Assembly (NCBI GenBank): GCA_026388335.1
Contig: JAPLJZ010000048.1
Span: 1-37,903 of the forward strand
DNA length: 37,903 bases
Direction of reading: 5' to 3'
From: Deltaproteobacteria bacterium
GTDB lineage: Bacteria; Desulfobacterota; Syntrophia; Syntrophales; UBA8958
Positions 1-8,632 of this stretch are shown one piece after another; within the stretch, counting starts at the first letter, position 1, and each line of letters starts with the position of its first letter. The notes beneath the pieces are model-generated. The model was not told the DNA's origin. It made no database searches and saw nothing but the letters and a program-made list of their open reading frames with translations. The position numbers and the translations under genes are program-made.

Positions 1-311
1 CAATCTTTACGGCCGGTGATGAGTGCTTCCGCTACAATGGCTTCGGAAAGTCCTTTTTCAAGAAGGAAAGAGGCGATCTTACGATTCCCGTACCCTTTTC
101 CCGTCGCCAGTCTCCGCACCTGGTTTGATGCAAAGACCTGGTCGTTCAAATACCCCAGTTCGCGAAAATAATCAATCGCCTCCGCAATAATCTCGACCTC
201 AAACCCCTTATTTTTCAGTTTCCCTGCCAGCTCCCGTTCACCGTGATCCCGCAGGGCCAGGAGGCGCCAGCAGCTCTTTTTCGCCTTGTTAAGCTCCGGA
301 CGCTCTTCCAT
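1..311 (-). CDS. recX: Regulatory protein RecX (partial, C-terminus outside window)
   Basis: RecX binds RecA filaments and modulates recombinase activity in the cytoplasm. About 103 N-terminal residues are visible, starting MEERPELNKAKKSC. They have the RecX three-helix repeat character: a conserved LLALRDHGERELAGKL stretch, then YFRELGYLNDQVFA and a basic segment ending in SFLLEKGLSEAIV. The gene starts 9 bases after the recA stop on the same strand, which is the classical recA-recX arrangement and implies co-transcription. There is no strong Shine-Dalgarno sequence, so expression may depend on translational coupling to recA. The family is usually 150-200 residues, so about half the gene lies outside the left edge. 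Sequence pattern and context agree well. Confidence 0.9.
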   Translation of the reverse strand, partial: MEERPELNKAKKSCWRLLALRDHGERELAGKLKNKGFEVEIIAEAIDYFRELGYLNDQVFASNQVRRLATGKGYGNRKIASFLLEKGLSEAIVAEALITGRKD

Positions 312-320
312 GGATATTCA

Positions 321-1331
321 TTATTCCGAGGTTCTGGTTTTCAGTCCAAACTTGTCCATCACCCTTGCCTCTATCTCCTGAATAATTTCGGGATGCTCTT
401 TCAGGAAAATCCGCGTATTGTCCCTCCCCTGTCCCAGGCGATCACCCTTGTAGGAATACCAGGCGCCGCTCTTTTCGATAATGGCGTTTTCCGCCGCCAG
501 GTCAAGGAGATCTCCTTCCCGGGAAATGCCCTCGCCAAAGATGATATCGAATTCCGTCTCTCGAAATGGCGGGGCAACCTTGTTTTTAACGACCTTGACA
601 CGGGTGCGCATGCCGATGACATCCTGCCCCTGCTTGAGGGAAGTGACTTTCCGAATGTCCAGGCGCATGGAAGCGTAAAACTTGAGGGCGTTGCCACCGG
701 TCGTGGTTTCGGGGTTGCCAAAGAAAACGCCTATCTTCATGCGTAACTGGTTGATGAAAATGACGGTCGTTCTCGATTTACTGATACTGGCGGTCAGCTT
801 CCTTAAGGCCTGAGACATGAGCCGCGCCTGAAGGCCCATCTGGGCGTCTCCCATCTCCCCTTCCAGCTCCGCCCGGGGCACCAGGGCGGCAACTGAATCC
901 ACTACCAAGACATCGAGGGCGCCGCTCCTCACCAATGTTTCAGTGATCTCCAGGGCCTGCTCGCCTGAGTCCGGCTGGGCAATCAGAAGATCATCGGTAT
1001 TGACACCGATTTTCCGGGCATAGGTTATATCCAGGGCGTGTTCTGCATCGATGAAAGCCGCCAGACCGTTCTGTTTCTGGGCTTCGGCGACGATGTGGAG
1101 GGCTAACGTCGTTTTGCCGCCCGATTCGGGACCATATATCTCGATGATCCGGCCGCGCGGCACGCCGCCGACCCCCAGGGCAATGTCAAGACTGAGAGAC
1201 CCCGTAGAGATCACCGGCACATCAATCTTCTCTGATCCTCCTAACTTCATAATGGCCCCTTTTCCAAACTGACGTTCAATTTGGCTGATGGCCAGCTCAA
1301 CGGCCTTGTTTCTGTCCATATCTACCCCCAT
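321..1331 (-). CDS. recA: Recombinase RecA
   Basis: RecA is the ATP-dependent strand-exchange protein for homologous recombination and SOS induction. The 336-residue product has the family's usual length. The Walker A motif at residues 67-74 reads GPESGGKT, where most RecA proteins have GPESSGKT. Also present are the FIDAEHALD segment, the DNA-binding loop 2 region [17 protein letters not shown], and a charged C-terminus. An ATG 54 bases upstream is open, but the ATG at 1331 is preceded by AAGGAGG at good spacing and gives the usual N-terminus ([14 protein letters not shown]), so it is preferred. The gene follows thpR and precedes recX on the same strand. No clear LexA box was recognised upstream, where thpR coding sequence lies, so transcription probably comes from the upstream operon promoter or an internal one not seen. 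Confidence 0.97.
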   Translation of the reverse strand: MGVDMDRNKAVELAISQIERQFGKGAIMKLGGSEKIDVPVISTGSLSLDIALGVGGVPRGRIIEIYGPESGGKTTLALHIVAEAQKQNGLAAFIDAEHALDITYARKIGVNTDDLLIAQPDSGEQALEITETLVRSGALDVLVVDSVAALVPRAELEGEMGDAQMGLQARLMSQALRKLTASISKSRTTVIFINQLRMKIGVFFGNPETTTGGNALKFYASMRLDIRKVTSLKQGQDVIGMRTRVKVVKNKVAPPFRETEFDIIFGEGISREGDLLDLAAENAIIEKSGAWYSYKGDRLGQGRDNTRIFLKEHPEIIQEIEARVMDKFGLKTRTSE

Positions 1332-1394
1332 CGTGAACCCTCCTTTTTCGATAAGTAATGGTCTGCAACTCGTGGCGTTTCCCAATATGATCTT

Positions 1395-1976
1395 CTACCC
1401 CTGAAGGGGAAACGCCGCAAGTCTTGTGTATATCGCCCCCTGCGGCGACAGGCTGCTTTGAAACAACGCTATTTCCCCAACCGTGAAATTTCCAGCCGTC
1501 AGATTGCCCCCAGCCTCGACGGCCGGGGCCAGGCCGATAATCCCTTTGGGAACCTTGACCCGCCCCATGGTTAAATGCGCCCGGAACGGCCGGTCCTCTT
1601 TCGGAAAACCAAGAATGGAGAATTCCTCTTCCAGGTCTTTCTGCAAAGATAGCAAGGAGGTCAGTTGCCCGGTTATTCCCAGCCAAATGACCCGGGGCCG
1701 GGTCACGTCCGGGAACGCCCCCAGACCCTTGATCTCCAGAGCAAACGGCGGGGCAGCAATCGTCTTCTTGGCAATGACCTCAGAAATATTTTCTACGTCG
1801 TGCGCCGATATGTCACCGAAAAACTTCAAGGTCAGATGGATCCCTTCCTGCCGCACCCAGCGAATCACACCCTGGATGCTTTTTTTAAAACGGTTTTGCA
1901 TCGCCTGGATATTTTCAAGAACAACCGCCGGAGGATCGATGGCCAGAAAGGCGCGGATATTTTTATTTTCACTCAT
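1395..1976 (-). CDS. thpR: RNA 2',3'-cyclic phosphodiesterase (2'-5' RNA ligase family)
   Basis: ThpR belongs to the 2H phosphoesterase superfamily. It opens 2',3'-cyclic phosphate ends of RNA and can ligate 2'-5' bonds in vitro. The 193-residue product carries both catalytic HxTx motifs, HLTL at residues 47-50 and HLTM at 134-137, in the expected symmetric halves. The N-terminal IRAFLAIDPP strand is typical. The start overlaps the 3' end of cinA by 8 bases, so the two are translationally coupled. The recA start lies about 60 bases downstream. This pgpA-cinA-thpR-recA order is widespread in Gram-negative bacteria. All key residues are present and no anomaly was seen. Confidence 0.94.
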   Translation of the reverse strand: MSENKNIRAFLAIDPPAVVLENIQAMQNRFKKSIQGVIRWVRQEGIHLTLKFFGDISAHDVENISEVIAKKTIAAPPFALEIKGLGAFPDVTRPRVIWLGITGQLTSLLSLQKDLEEEFSILGFPKEDRPFRAHLTMGRVKVPKGIIGLAPAVEAGGNLTAGNFTVGEIALFQSSLSPQGAIYTRLAAFPLQG

Positions 1977-3219
1977 GGTTCTTTTCCCCGGTCAGGTATC
2001 GCTTCAGCATGATCAGCGCTGCCTGAGACGCAATGATCTTGTTACGGCGTCGATTCCAACGGTAAGAGAACTTCCGGCAGTTAGTTTCCACGCCATCGGC
2101 AAGGGCGATGAAGACGGTCCCCACCGGTTTGGTTTCCGAGCCGCCGTCAGGCCCTGCAATCCCCGTGGTCGCAAGGCCCAGATCCGAACCGGCAAGCCTC
2201 CTTACCCCTTCCGCCATGAGACGGGCCGTCTCTTCACTGACGGCGCCGTGCTTTTGGAGGATATCTTCCGTAACCCCGAGGAGCTCCGTTTTTGATCTAT
2301 TGCTGTAGGTTACAAGCCCCCGCTCCAGATACATGGAACTGCCCGGGATATCAGTCAGGCGATCGGTAATCAACCCGCCGGTGCAGGATTCGGCAACGGA
2401 GACCGTACGTCCCTGTTCTTTGAGTAGTCCGGCCACGACGCCTTCCAGGGTTTCTTCGTCATAAGCAAAGATATATGAGCCGAGGCGTTTGCGGATCTCC
2501 TCCCCTGCTTTTTTTACCCTTAACCAGGCTGCGGCCTCCACCGCATCTCTTGCGGACAGTACGAGATGATTCTCCGGGAAACGGGGGTAGAAACCGACGC
2601 CGAGACCCGACAGGTCTATCCCGGCTATAGCCTGATCCACCGCCGCCTCGCCGAGGCCGAAGAGCTTCAGGGTCCGGACCGCCAGATATCGTGATTCCTC
2701 GGGAAAAGAACGGCAAAGGAGAGGAAGGACGACTTCCGGCAACATTCTTGTTACCTCAACCGGCACGCCCGGAATGACGGCAAGTACCTTTCCGTGGACT
2801 CGCAGGGAAAAACCAGCCGCCGTTCCCACGGGATTATCAAGTATTTGAGCTCCCTGCGGAAACACCGCCTGTTTGGCATTGTTCTCTGTCCATTTCAAAC
2901 CGTACCTGGAAAAGATAGCCTTGATATGATTCAAAACCACTTCGTCCGTATACAGCGGCAAGTTGAATGCCCTGGCCACAGCGGCCGTGGTAATGTCGTC
3001 GGCCGTCGGGCCAAGACCGCCGGTAATGACAACCGCATCCGTCAAGGGCAAGACGAAATCAAGAGCCTGCTTGATCATCGCCTCGTCATCTCCTACTGAC
3101 ATGGTTGCGACAACCTGCCAGCCCTGGAGATGGAACTCGCGGGCAATGAAAGCTGTATTCGTATCCTGGATACCGCCGCTCGTCAATTCGTTGCCAATGG
3201 TAATAATGCCGGTCTTCAA
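1969..3219 (-). CDS. cinA: CinA family protein, nicotinamide-nucleotide amidohydrolase
   Basis: This 416-residue protein has the two-domain CinA layout. Residues 1-170 form a molybdopterin-binding-like (MoCF) domain, with GNELTSGGIQDTN near the start and TGGLGPTADD at about 65-75. A C-terminal deamidase domain from about residue 255 contains VAESCTGGLI and GLVTYSNRSK, the region that hydrolyses nicotinamide mononucleotide to nicotinate mononucleotide in pyridine nucleotide salvage. The length is that of full CinA, so both domains are complete. The gene lies 19 bases downstream of pgpA and overlaps thpR by 8 bases, placing it in the middle of the recA operon. The biochemical role is inferred from the family. 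Confidence 0.94.
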   Translation of the reverse strand: MKTGIITIGNELTSGGIQDTNTAFIAREFHLQGWQVVATMSVGDDEAMIKQALDFVLPLTDAVVITGGLGPTADDITTAAVARAFNLPLYTDEVVLNHIKAIFSRYGLKWTENNAKQAVFPQGAQILDNPVGTAAGFSLRVHGKVLAVIPGVPVEVTRMLPEVVLPLLCRSFPEESRYLAVRTLKLFGLGEAAVDQAIAGIDLSGLGVGFYPRFPENHLVLSARDAVEAAAWLRVKKAGEEIRKRLGSYIFAYDEETLEGVVAGLLKEQGRTVSVAESCTGGLITDRLTDIPGSSMYLERGLVTYSNRSKTELLGVTEDILQKHGAVSEETARLMAEGVRRLAGSDLGLATTGIAGPDGGSETKPVGTVFIALADGVETNCRKFSYRWNRRRNKIIASQAALIMLKRYLTGEKNHE

Positions 3220-3238
3220 ATCACCCCCCCTGTCCTGC

Positions 3239-3697
3239 TCACAGATTCACATAGCGGATCAGGATGTGCAGGATTACATTTGCGTAAATACCCGCCGCGA
3301 CATCGTCCATAACCACCCCATATCCACCGGGCAATTGATTCTGAAAGAAATTGGCGGGAAAGATCTTTACAATATCAAAAAAACGAAAGAGCACAAAACC
3401 CACTAGCAAGTGGGGAACCGTAGGTAATACGAGAAACATCGCCCAGAGAAAGCCGGTCCATTCATCAATGACGATCCGGGAGGAATCCTTCTCCTGGAAG
3501 ATCACTTCCGCCTCCTGAGACGTATAAAAGGCCAGAAAAGTAAAGGCAACCACAGTCACAAGGTACAGCGGCCAGGACAGAGGTGAGAGGACCAGATACA
3601 GGGGAATGGCGGCGGCGGTTCCCGCCGTTCCCGAAGCAAAAGGGAAATACCCGCTGCCGCAGCCTGTGGCAATGGCCTTGATAAGGGATTTGTTCAG
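3239..3697 (-). CDS. pgpA: Phosphatidylglycerophosphatase A, apparent CUG start
   Basis: PgpA dephosphorylates phosphatidylglycerophosphate to phosphatidylglycerol at the inner membrane. The reading frame encodes YFPFASGTAGT near the N-terminus, IVIDEWTGF in the middle and VMDDVAAGIYAN near the end. These match the family's conserved acidic motifs and membrane segments. The in-frame GTG at 3559 would remove the N-terminal motif. The frame is closed by TGA just upstream of codon 3697-3695, and the only plausible initiator is that CTG. It is preceded by GAGGTGATCC, a near-perfect complement of the 16S 3' end, at normal spacing. A good promoter begins its transcript only about 20 bases upstream of this codon. 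The resulting 152 residues match the usual PgpA length. The gene heads the pgpA-cinA-thpR-recA-recX operon. Confidence 0.88.
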   Translation of the reverse strand: MNKSLIKAIATGCGSGYFPFASGTAGTAAAIPLYLVLSPLSWPLYLVTVVAFTFLAFYTSQEAEVIFQEKDSSRIVIDEWTGFLWAMFLVLPTVPHLLVGFVLFRFFDIVKIFPANFFQNQLPGGYGVVMDDVAAGIYANVILHILIRYVNL

Positions 3698-3723
3698 GGA
3701 TCACCTCACCCAAGTAGTTGATC

Positions 3724-3752
3724 AAGCTATCCTCTTTTCTCCCGTGTGTCAA
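3724..3752 (-). promoter_or_regulatory. Sigma-70 promoter of the pgpA-cinA-thpR-recA operon
   Basis: On the minus strand a perfect -35 TTGACA (3752-3747) is followed after 17 bases by TAGCTT (3729-3724). Transcription would begin near 3717, about 20 bases before the CTG start of pgpA. A 12-base palindrome GAACGATCGTTC lies just upstream at 3773-3784 and could be a regulator site. Confidence 0.55.
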
Positions 3753-3965
3753 CAGGAAATCCCTTGATAATGGAACGATCGTTCTGTAATTGGAATCAAA
3801 CGGGAAGTGTCTCTCCACGAGGCCAGACGCCATCGAGGTGTACGGCAAGAGGAAGCGGGGTGAACCAACCAATAAGGGAGCAGACCCAGTTCTACGGAGA
3901 TAACCACCGCAGACACCTGGGTCTGCCGATCTTCCACATTCCCCAAAAAAGCGCCGACAATTCGT

Positions 3966-4544
3966 CTACGGCAGCGAAGACAGATAAGAACGAAGATTGA
4001 CCTTCTTGTTATTTAAACCAAGCTTGTTCCGGATGTGATTCCGGTGCAGATCAATAGCGCTCTTGGAAACATTCATGATCGCAGCGATTTCCTTGGTCTT
4101 CTTTGCATCTCTGATGAGGCTGGCCACCTGAATTTCTTTGGGGGTGAAACCCAGGTACGTCGAGGTCAGCTTCATGAGGAAAGGAGATATGATTTCTCCA
4201 AGGTGCATATCGATGATATCCACCAGGATCGCCTGGGTTTCGTTCAATGGGGTGGCCTTAAGTTTCCCGACATAAGGCAGAACCAGCTCCTTGACATTGG
4301 CGATAACCCTGACCCCGACTTCGTTCTTGTCATCCTCCCGATGCTTCAATAGCACCTTAAGAGCGGCATTCAGTTCTTCGAGAGATTTGGCGGTGGCCTC
4401 CAGTTCCATTTCCCGTCTCTTCAGCGCCTCCTCAGCGACCTTTTTCTCTGCGTTTTGCTGTTCCAGTGCTTTATTGACCCTGAGCAGCTCCGCTACTCTT
4501 TCCTCGCCCCTCTTCTCCGTTTCTTCTTGACCCTTGCGAAGCAT
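3966..4544 (-). CDS. LuxR-family transcriptional regulator with N-terminal coiled coil
   Basis: The 192-residue protein ends in a LuxR/GerE helix-turn-helix at about residues 130-190 (GFTPKEIQVASLIRDAKKT, then an IDLHRNHIRNKLGL recognition region). Residues 1-75 are strongly charged, rich in Glu, Lys and Ala, with heptad-like leucines, and are predicted to form a coiled coil. In deltaproteobacterial relatives this HTH type usually sits behind PAS sensor domains. No PAS or receiver domain is present here, so the signal input is unknown; it may dimerise with or be controlled by a partner. The start is supported by GAGGAGG 7 bases upstream. The gene is transcribed divergently from the bactofilin-like gene and sits apart from pgpA. 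Target genes cannot be inferred. Confidence 0.82.
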   Translation of the reverse strand: MLRKGQEETEKRGEERVAELLRVNKALEQQNAEKKVAEEALKRREMELEATAKSLEELNAALKVLLKHREDDKNEVGVRVIANVKELVLPYVGKLKATPLNETQAILVDIIDMHLGEIISPFLMKLTSTYLGFTPKEIQVASLIRDAKKTKEIAAIMNVSKSAIDLHRNHIRNKLGLNNKKVNLRSYLSSLP

Positions 4545-4903
4545 TTTTCTTCCTCCTCAATTATTTAAGATAATACTGTCCATGGCCTGTATCCCTTTGT
4601 TTCATCTACTACGAGGTTAATCATATATAACTTCTTTGATAACACGCCTTTTATATCAGCCTTAATCTGTTGCTATTAGTACAAGACAGAGGGCAAAAAA
4701 TCAAGCTTTTTTTAGAATAATATTACTATAAAACATAAAGCAGGATATTTTTCAGCAATCGAAATAATTACATGATTTTATGATTGACAGCCGCAAGCCT
4801 TTCCGATAGTACTCCAAACAAAATATAAGCGGGATTGCAAATAAAAAGTTCCTGAACCCTATAAAGAAGGTTTGCTCGTCGGAGATGTCAAAGGGATAGT
4901 AAA
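4545..4903. other. AT-rich divergent intergenic region (359 bp)
   Basis: This region separates the LuxR-type gene (minus) from the bactofilin-like gene (plus). It is clearly AT-richer than its surroundings. On the plus strand TTGACA at 4784-4789 is followed after 17 bases by TAGTAC (4807-4812), a plausible but weak promoter for the downstream gene that would give a leader of about 90 bases. No ORF, tRNA or strong hairpin was recognised. Confidence 0.5.
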
Positions 4904-5773
4904 ATGAGAAAAACATTTGTCGCAATCATGCTAATTTTTACCATCGGCTTTGCCGCTAACGTCCAGGCGGAAAATGCTACGATCTTCAAAATCGGAGAGG
5001 ACATCACGATTGAAGAAGGGGTGCGTATAAATCATGTTTTGGCGATCAATGGACAGATCACGGTCTCAGGAACTGTCGAGGGAAACGTCATCGCTATTGG
5101 TAATTCCATTGTTCTGACAAGAAAGGCTGTTGTCAGGGGAAACGTCTTCACCTTTGGCGGCGTGGTTGTCAGGGGAAAGGGGGCGGAGGTTCAGGGAGCG
5201 ATTACGGAGATTAATTCATCAAATATCTCCGATGTAATCACCAGGGTCCTCAGTGATGAATGGGAGGGTTGGTCCTGGGTATTCGCAATTTTTTCTCTGA
5301 CAATCTTTTTCAGCGTGCTGATTATTGCGATCCTGATCGTAGTCCTGATGCCCAAACCTGTCAGGGTCATTGCCGCTTCCATTCAGGAAGAAACTGTAAA
5401 GATTACCCTCTGGGGACTTCTGGGAATGGTGCTGGTTGTCCCATTGGCTATTTTGTTGACCATCTCCGTCATCGGCATTGTGTTGATACCTTTGGAGATG
5501 ATCCTGATTGTTTCTGCGGGGCTGCTGGGTTTCATCGCCATGTCCCAGATTCTCGGACAGAAACTATATGCATTGTTTAAGAGACCTCCCCAGCACATCA
5601 TCCGGGAAACATTCTGGGGTCTGGTTGTCTTGTGGTTAATCGGCTGGATACCCTACATAGGCTGGATGGTCAAGGTCCTTGCCCTGATGATGGGTCTGGG
5701 TGCCGTCATCTATACACGCTTCGGCTCCCACTCGCCAAAAAGGCAACAGCCCGCCTTCAAGTCTGCCCCTTGA
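4904..5773 (+). CDS. Exported bactofilin-like (polymer-forming) protein with membrane C-terminus
   Basis: The 289-residue product begins with a cleavable signal peptide (MRKTFVAIMLIF, cleavage probably after VQA at 20-22). Residues about 30-110 resemble a bactofilin or polymer-forming right-handed beta-helix, with short repeats such as VSGTVEGNVIAIGNS, VVRGNVFTFGGVVVRG and AEVQGAI. Residues about 125-160 and 170-275 are strongly hydrophobic, with four or five membrane segments. Cytoplasmic bactofilins form cytoskeletal filaments; this version would place the beta-helix in the periplasm, tethered to the inner membrane. Its specific function is unknown. It stands alone, convergent with mdh only 41 bases away. 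Domain identification is by pattern only. Confidence 0.75.
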   Translation: MRKTFVAIMLIFTIGFAANVQAENATIFKIGEDITIEEGVRINHVLAINGQITVSGTVEGNVIAIGNSIVLTRKAVVRGNVFTFGGVVVRGKGAEVQGAITEINSSNISDVITRVLSDEWEGWSWVFAIFSLTIFFSVLIIAILIVVLMPKPVRVIAASIQEETVKITLWGLLGMVLVVPLAILLTISVIGIVLIPLEMILIVSAGLLGFIAMSQILGQKLYALFKRPPQHIIRETFWGLVVLWLIGWIPYIGWMVKVLALMMGLGAVIYTRFGSHSPKRQQPAFKSAP

Positions 5774-5814
5774 ATACGGACCTCTGTCCCCTCCTCGCAT
5801 ATTCCCACATAAAC

Positions 5815-6765
<951 letters not shown>

Positions 6766-6775
6766 TTAATGGCGC

Positions 6776-6804
6776 TTCATAATGTCGCATCATTCCCTTG
6801 TCAA
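6776..6804 (-). promoter_or_regulatory. Sigma-70 promoter of mdh
   Basis: On the minus strand TTGACA (6804-6799) is followed by a 17-base spacer and TATGAA (6781-6776). The predicted transcript starts about 22 bases before the mdh ATG at 6747. Confidence 0.6.
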
Positions 6805-6951
6805 GATGTTTTATGAATCTTGAGCATTCCTACGTTTTTTCTTGAAGTCTCGTCGTCACTTCGCTATATGCAGACAACCTTTGCAGTAGTTTTGCATATC
6901 GCCAAAATATTGCGGCCGCTGTTGAACCGTTACTCAATGAGGTAATCTTCC

Positions 6952-8412
6952 ATGTTGCATAAAGATCTCGAACGGATTTTTCATCCCCGCCGCGTCGCTG
7001 TCGCCGGTGTATCGACGGATGGTTTCGGCTTCGGACGGGGAATTTTTCTTTCGCTTTTATCCATGGGTTTTGAGGGAGAGCTTATCCCCGTCAATCCCCG
7101 GGGAGGTGAAATACTGGGGAGAAAGTTATATCGAAGCATCGATGAAATCCCCGGAAACATAGATTTTGCCGTTATTGCCGTGGCAGCATCACAGACGCCG
7201 GAAACCCTCGAAAAATGCCGGAGAAAGGGGGCTCTGGGGGCCGAAATCATTTCCTCCGGTTTTCGGGAGTTAGGAACGCCGGATGGCGTCGCCCTGGAAG
7301 ACGAGATTCGCACCATCGCCCGCAGGGGTATTCGGGTCATCGGTCCTAATTGTTTCGGTATTTATTGCCCCCGCAGCGGGCTCACCATGCTTCCCGGACC
7401 GGATCTATCCAGAGAGAGCGGTCCCGTCGCGTTTATTTCCCAAAGCGGAGGCATGTCTATAGATTTTGCCTTCATGGGTCCCTGGACAGGCGTCCACTTC
7501 AGCAAGATGGTCAGTTTTGGCAATGGCGCCGACCTTCGGGAGACGGAGCTGCTGGAGTATTTCAAAGACGATGACGAAACCGGCATTGTATCAATGTATG
7601 TGGAGGGGGTAGAAGACGGTGAGCGATTTATCAGGGCCCTTCGGGAAACATCTGCGGTCAAACCTGTCGTCGTTTACAAAGGCGGGCTGTCGGAAGCCGG
7701 GCAACGGGCGGTAACAAGCCATACCGCCTCTCTGGGAGGAAGCCGGGTTATCTGGGAAGCAGCCCTCCGCCAGGCGGGGGCGACTCAGGTCCAAAGCCTC
7801 GAAGAAATGGCTCAGACCTGCCTCGCTTTTTCCCTGCTGCCCCCCCGGATTTACCGGGGAATCACCGTTGCCGGCGGGGGCGGCGCCCTGGGTGTTGCTG
7901 CCTGCGACATGGCTGAAGCTTACGGTCTGTCCCTTCCCCATCTGGAGGGAGATGTTTATGAGGCCGTCTTATCCTGTTTGCCTAAACCCGGCTCCAGCGC
8001 CGCCAATCCCATCGACATCGCTAATCCCTATGTTCCCCCGCGCATGATCCGGGAGGCATTGATCCAGGCGGCAAAAGATGAGCGAGTGGATATCCAGATC
8101 CAGGCGCCCCTGCTGTATCATTTCAAGGCCCTGAGCACGCTGATGGGCATGAAGTCCTTTCAGGAAATGACCCCTTATCTCGAAATGGCCGCAGCCGCCA
8201 GAGAAGTTACTGATATCACTGGCAAACCCGTGGTGGTTGTCCTTCCCAATCCGAGAAGAGGGGAAAAGGATATGGATGTGGAAGAACTGCTGCGACGGGC
8301 AAGAAGGGCCTTTTTAGAAAGGGGAATTCCTGTTTTTGATATGCTGTCAGACGCCATGCGGGCAATTCATCATGTATCTGCATATGCAGCCGCCCACAGA
8401 CGAGAGAATTAG
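6952..8412 (+). CDS. Acyl-CoA synthetase (ADP-forming) alpha-subunit-like protein
   Basis: The 486-residue protein has the ADP-forming acyl-CoA synthetase alpha layout. A CoA-binding Rossmann domain spans about residues 5-135 (RRVAVAGVS, PVNPRGGEILG), followed by two succinyl-CoA-ligase-like domains. FISQSGGMSIDF falls at 161-172 and the phosphohistidine loop TSHTASLGGS has His257, the residue phosphorylated in characterised enzymes. The ATP-grasp beta domain needed for ATP synthesis is not fused, and no beta gene lies next to it. It either pairs with a beta subunit elsewhere or has another role. The gene is directly upstream of, and co-directional with, a TRAP transporter across a 220-base gap, suggesting a shared carboxylate substrate. 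It is divergent from mdh. Substrate is unknown. Confidence 0.85.
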   Translation: MLHKDLERIFHPRRVAVAGVSTDGFGFGRGIFLSLLSMGFEGELIPVNPRGGEILGRKLYRSIDEIPGNIDFAVIAVAASQTPETLEKCRRKGALGAEIISSGFRELGTPDGVALEDEIRTIARRGIRVIGPNCFGIYCPRSGLTMLPGPDLSRESGPVAFISQSGGMSIDFAFMGPWTGVHFSKMVSFGNGADLRETELLEYFKDDDETGIVSMYVEGVEDGERFIRALRETSAVKPVVVYKGGLSEAGQRAVTSHTASLGGSRVIWEAALRQAGATQVQSLEEMAQTCLAFSLLPPRIYRGITVAGGGGALGVAACDMAEAYGLSLPHLEGDVYEAVLSCLPKPGSSAANPIDIANPYVPPRMIREALIQAAKDERVDIQIQAPLLYHFKALSTLMGMKSFQEMTPYLEMAAAAREVTDITGKPVVVVLPNPRRGEKDMDVEELLRRARRAFLERGIPVFDMLSDAMRAIHHVSAYAAAHRREN

Positions 8413-8479
8413 TAAGCAGTGAACAGCGGATAAGCTCTTAATATTAGCTTCGGCGATATATTGATAAAAATTCGGATTT

Positions 8480-8626
8480 TATAATCATAGGGCGAACCGA
8501 TTCCAACCGTTTCGTTGAATTTTCCGATGGATGGAAGGAAAGACTCCGATGTTCATGTTGAAAACAGCCGGATGTTCTGTTAAGGTAGCCCCCGATATTA
8601 TGGTTCGCCTTAAAAAACGGAGGTAG
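8480..8626 (+). promoter_or_regulatory. Structured leader upstream of the TRAP operon
   Basis: A perfect TATAAT (8480-8485) without a good -35 begins this leader. GGCGAACC at 8491-8498 is exactly complementary to GGTTCGCC at 8602-8609 and would close a domain of about 120 bases. An internal hairpin is AACAG (8563-8567) with CTGTT (8577-8581). A 25-codon ORF (ATG 8549, stop 8624-8626) ends 6 bases before dctP and overlaps its Shine-Dalgarno region. It does not match any riboswitch I know. Confidence 0.35.
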
Positions 8627-8632
8627 GAGAAC

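Noticed and set aside
3773-3784. GAACGATCGTTC palindrome as a LexA or SOS box for the recA operon
   Set aside because: It does not match the known CTGT-N8-ACAG or GAAC-N4-GTTC spacing confidently enough in context: although GAAC and GTTC flank four bases, the site lies well upstream of the -35, so SOS control is not claimed.
3465-3872. 135-residue minus-strand frame upstream of and overlapping pgpA
   Set aside because: Its product has no family pattern and is the +1 shadow of the PgpA N-terminus; the PgpA frame carries the conserved motifs.
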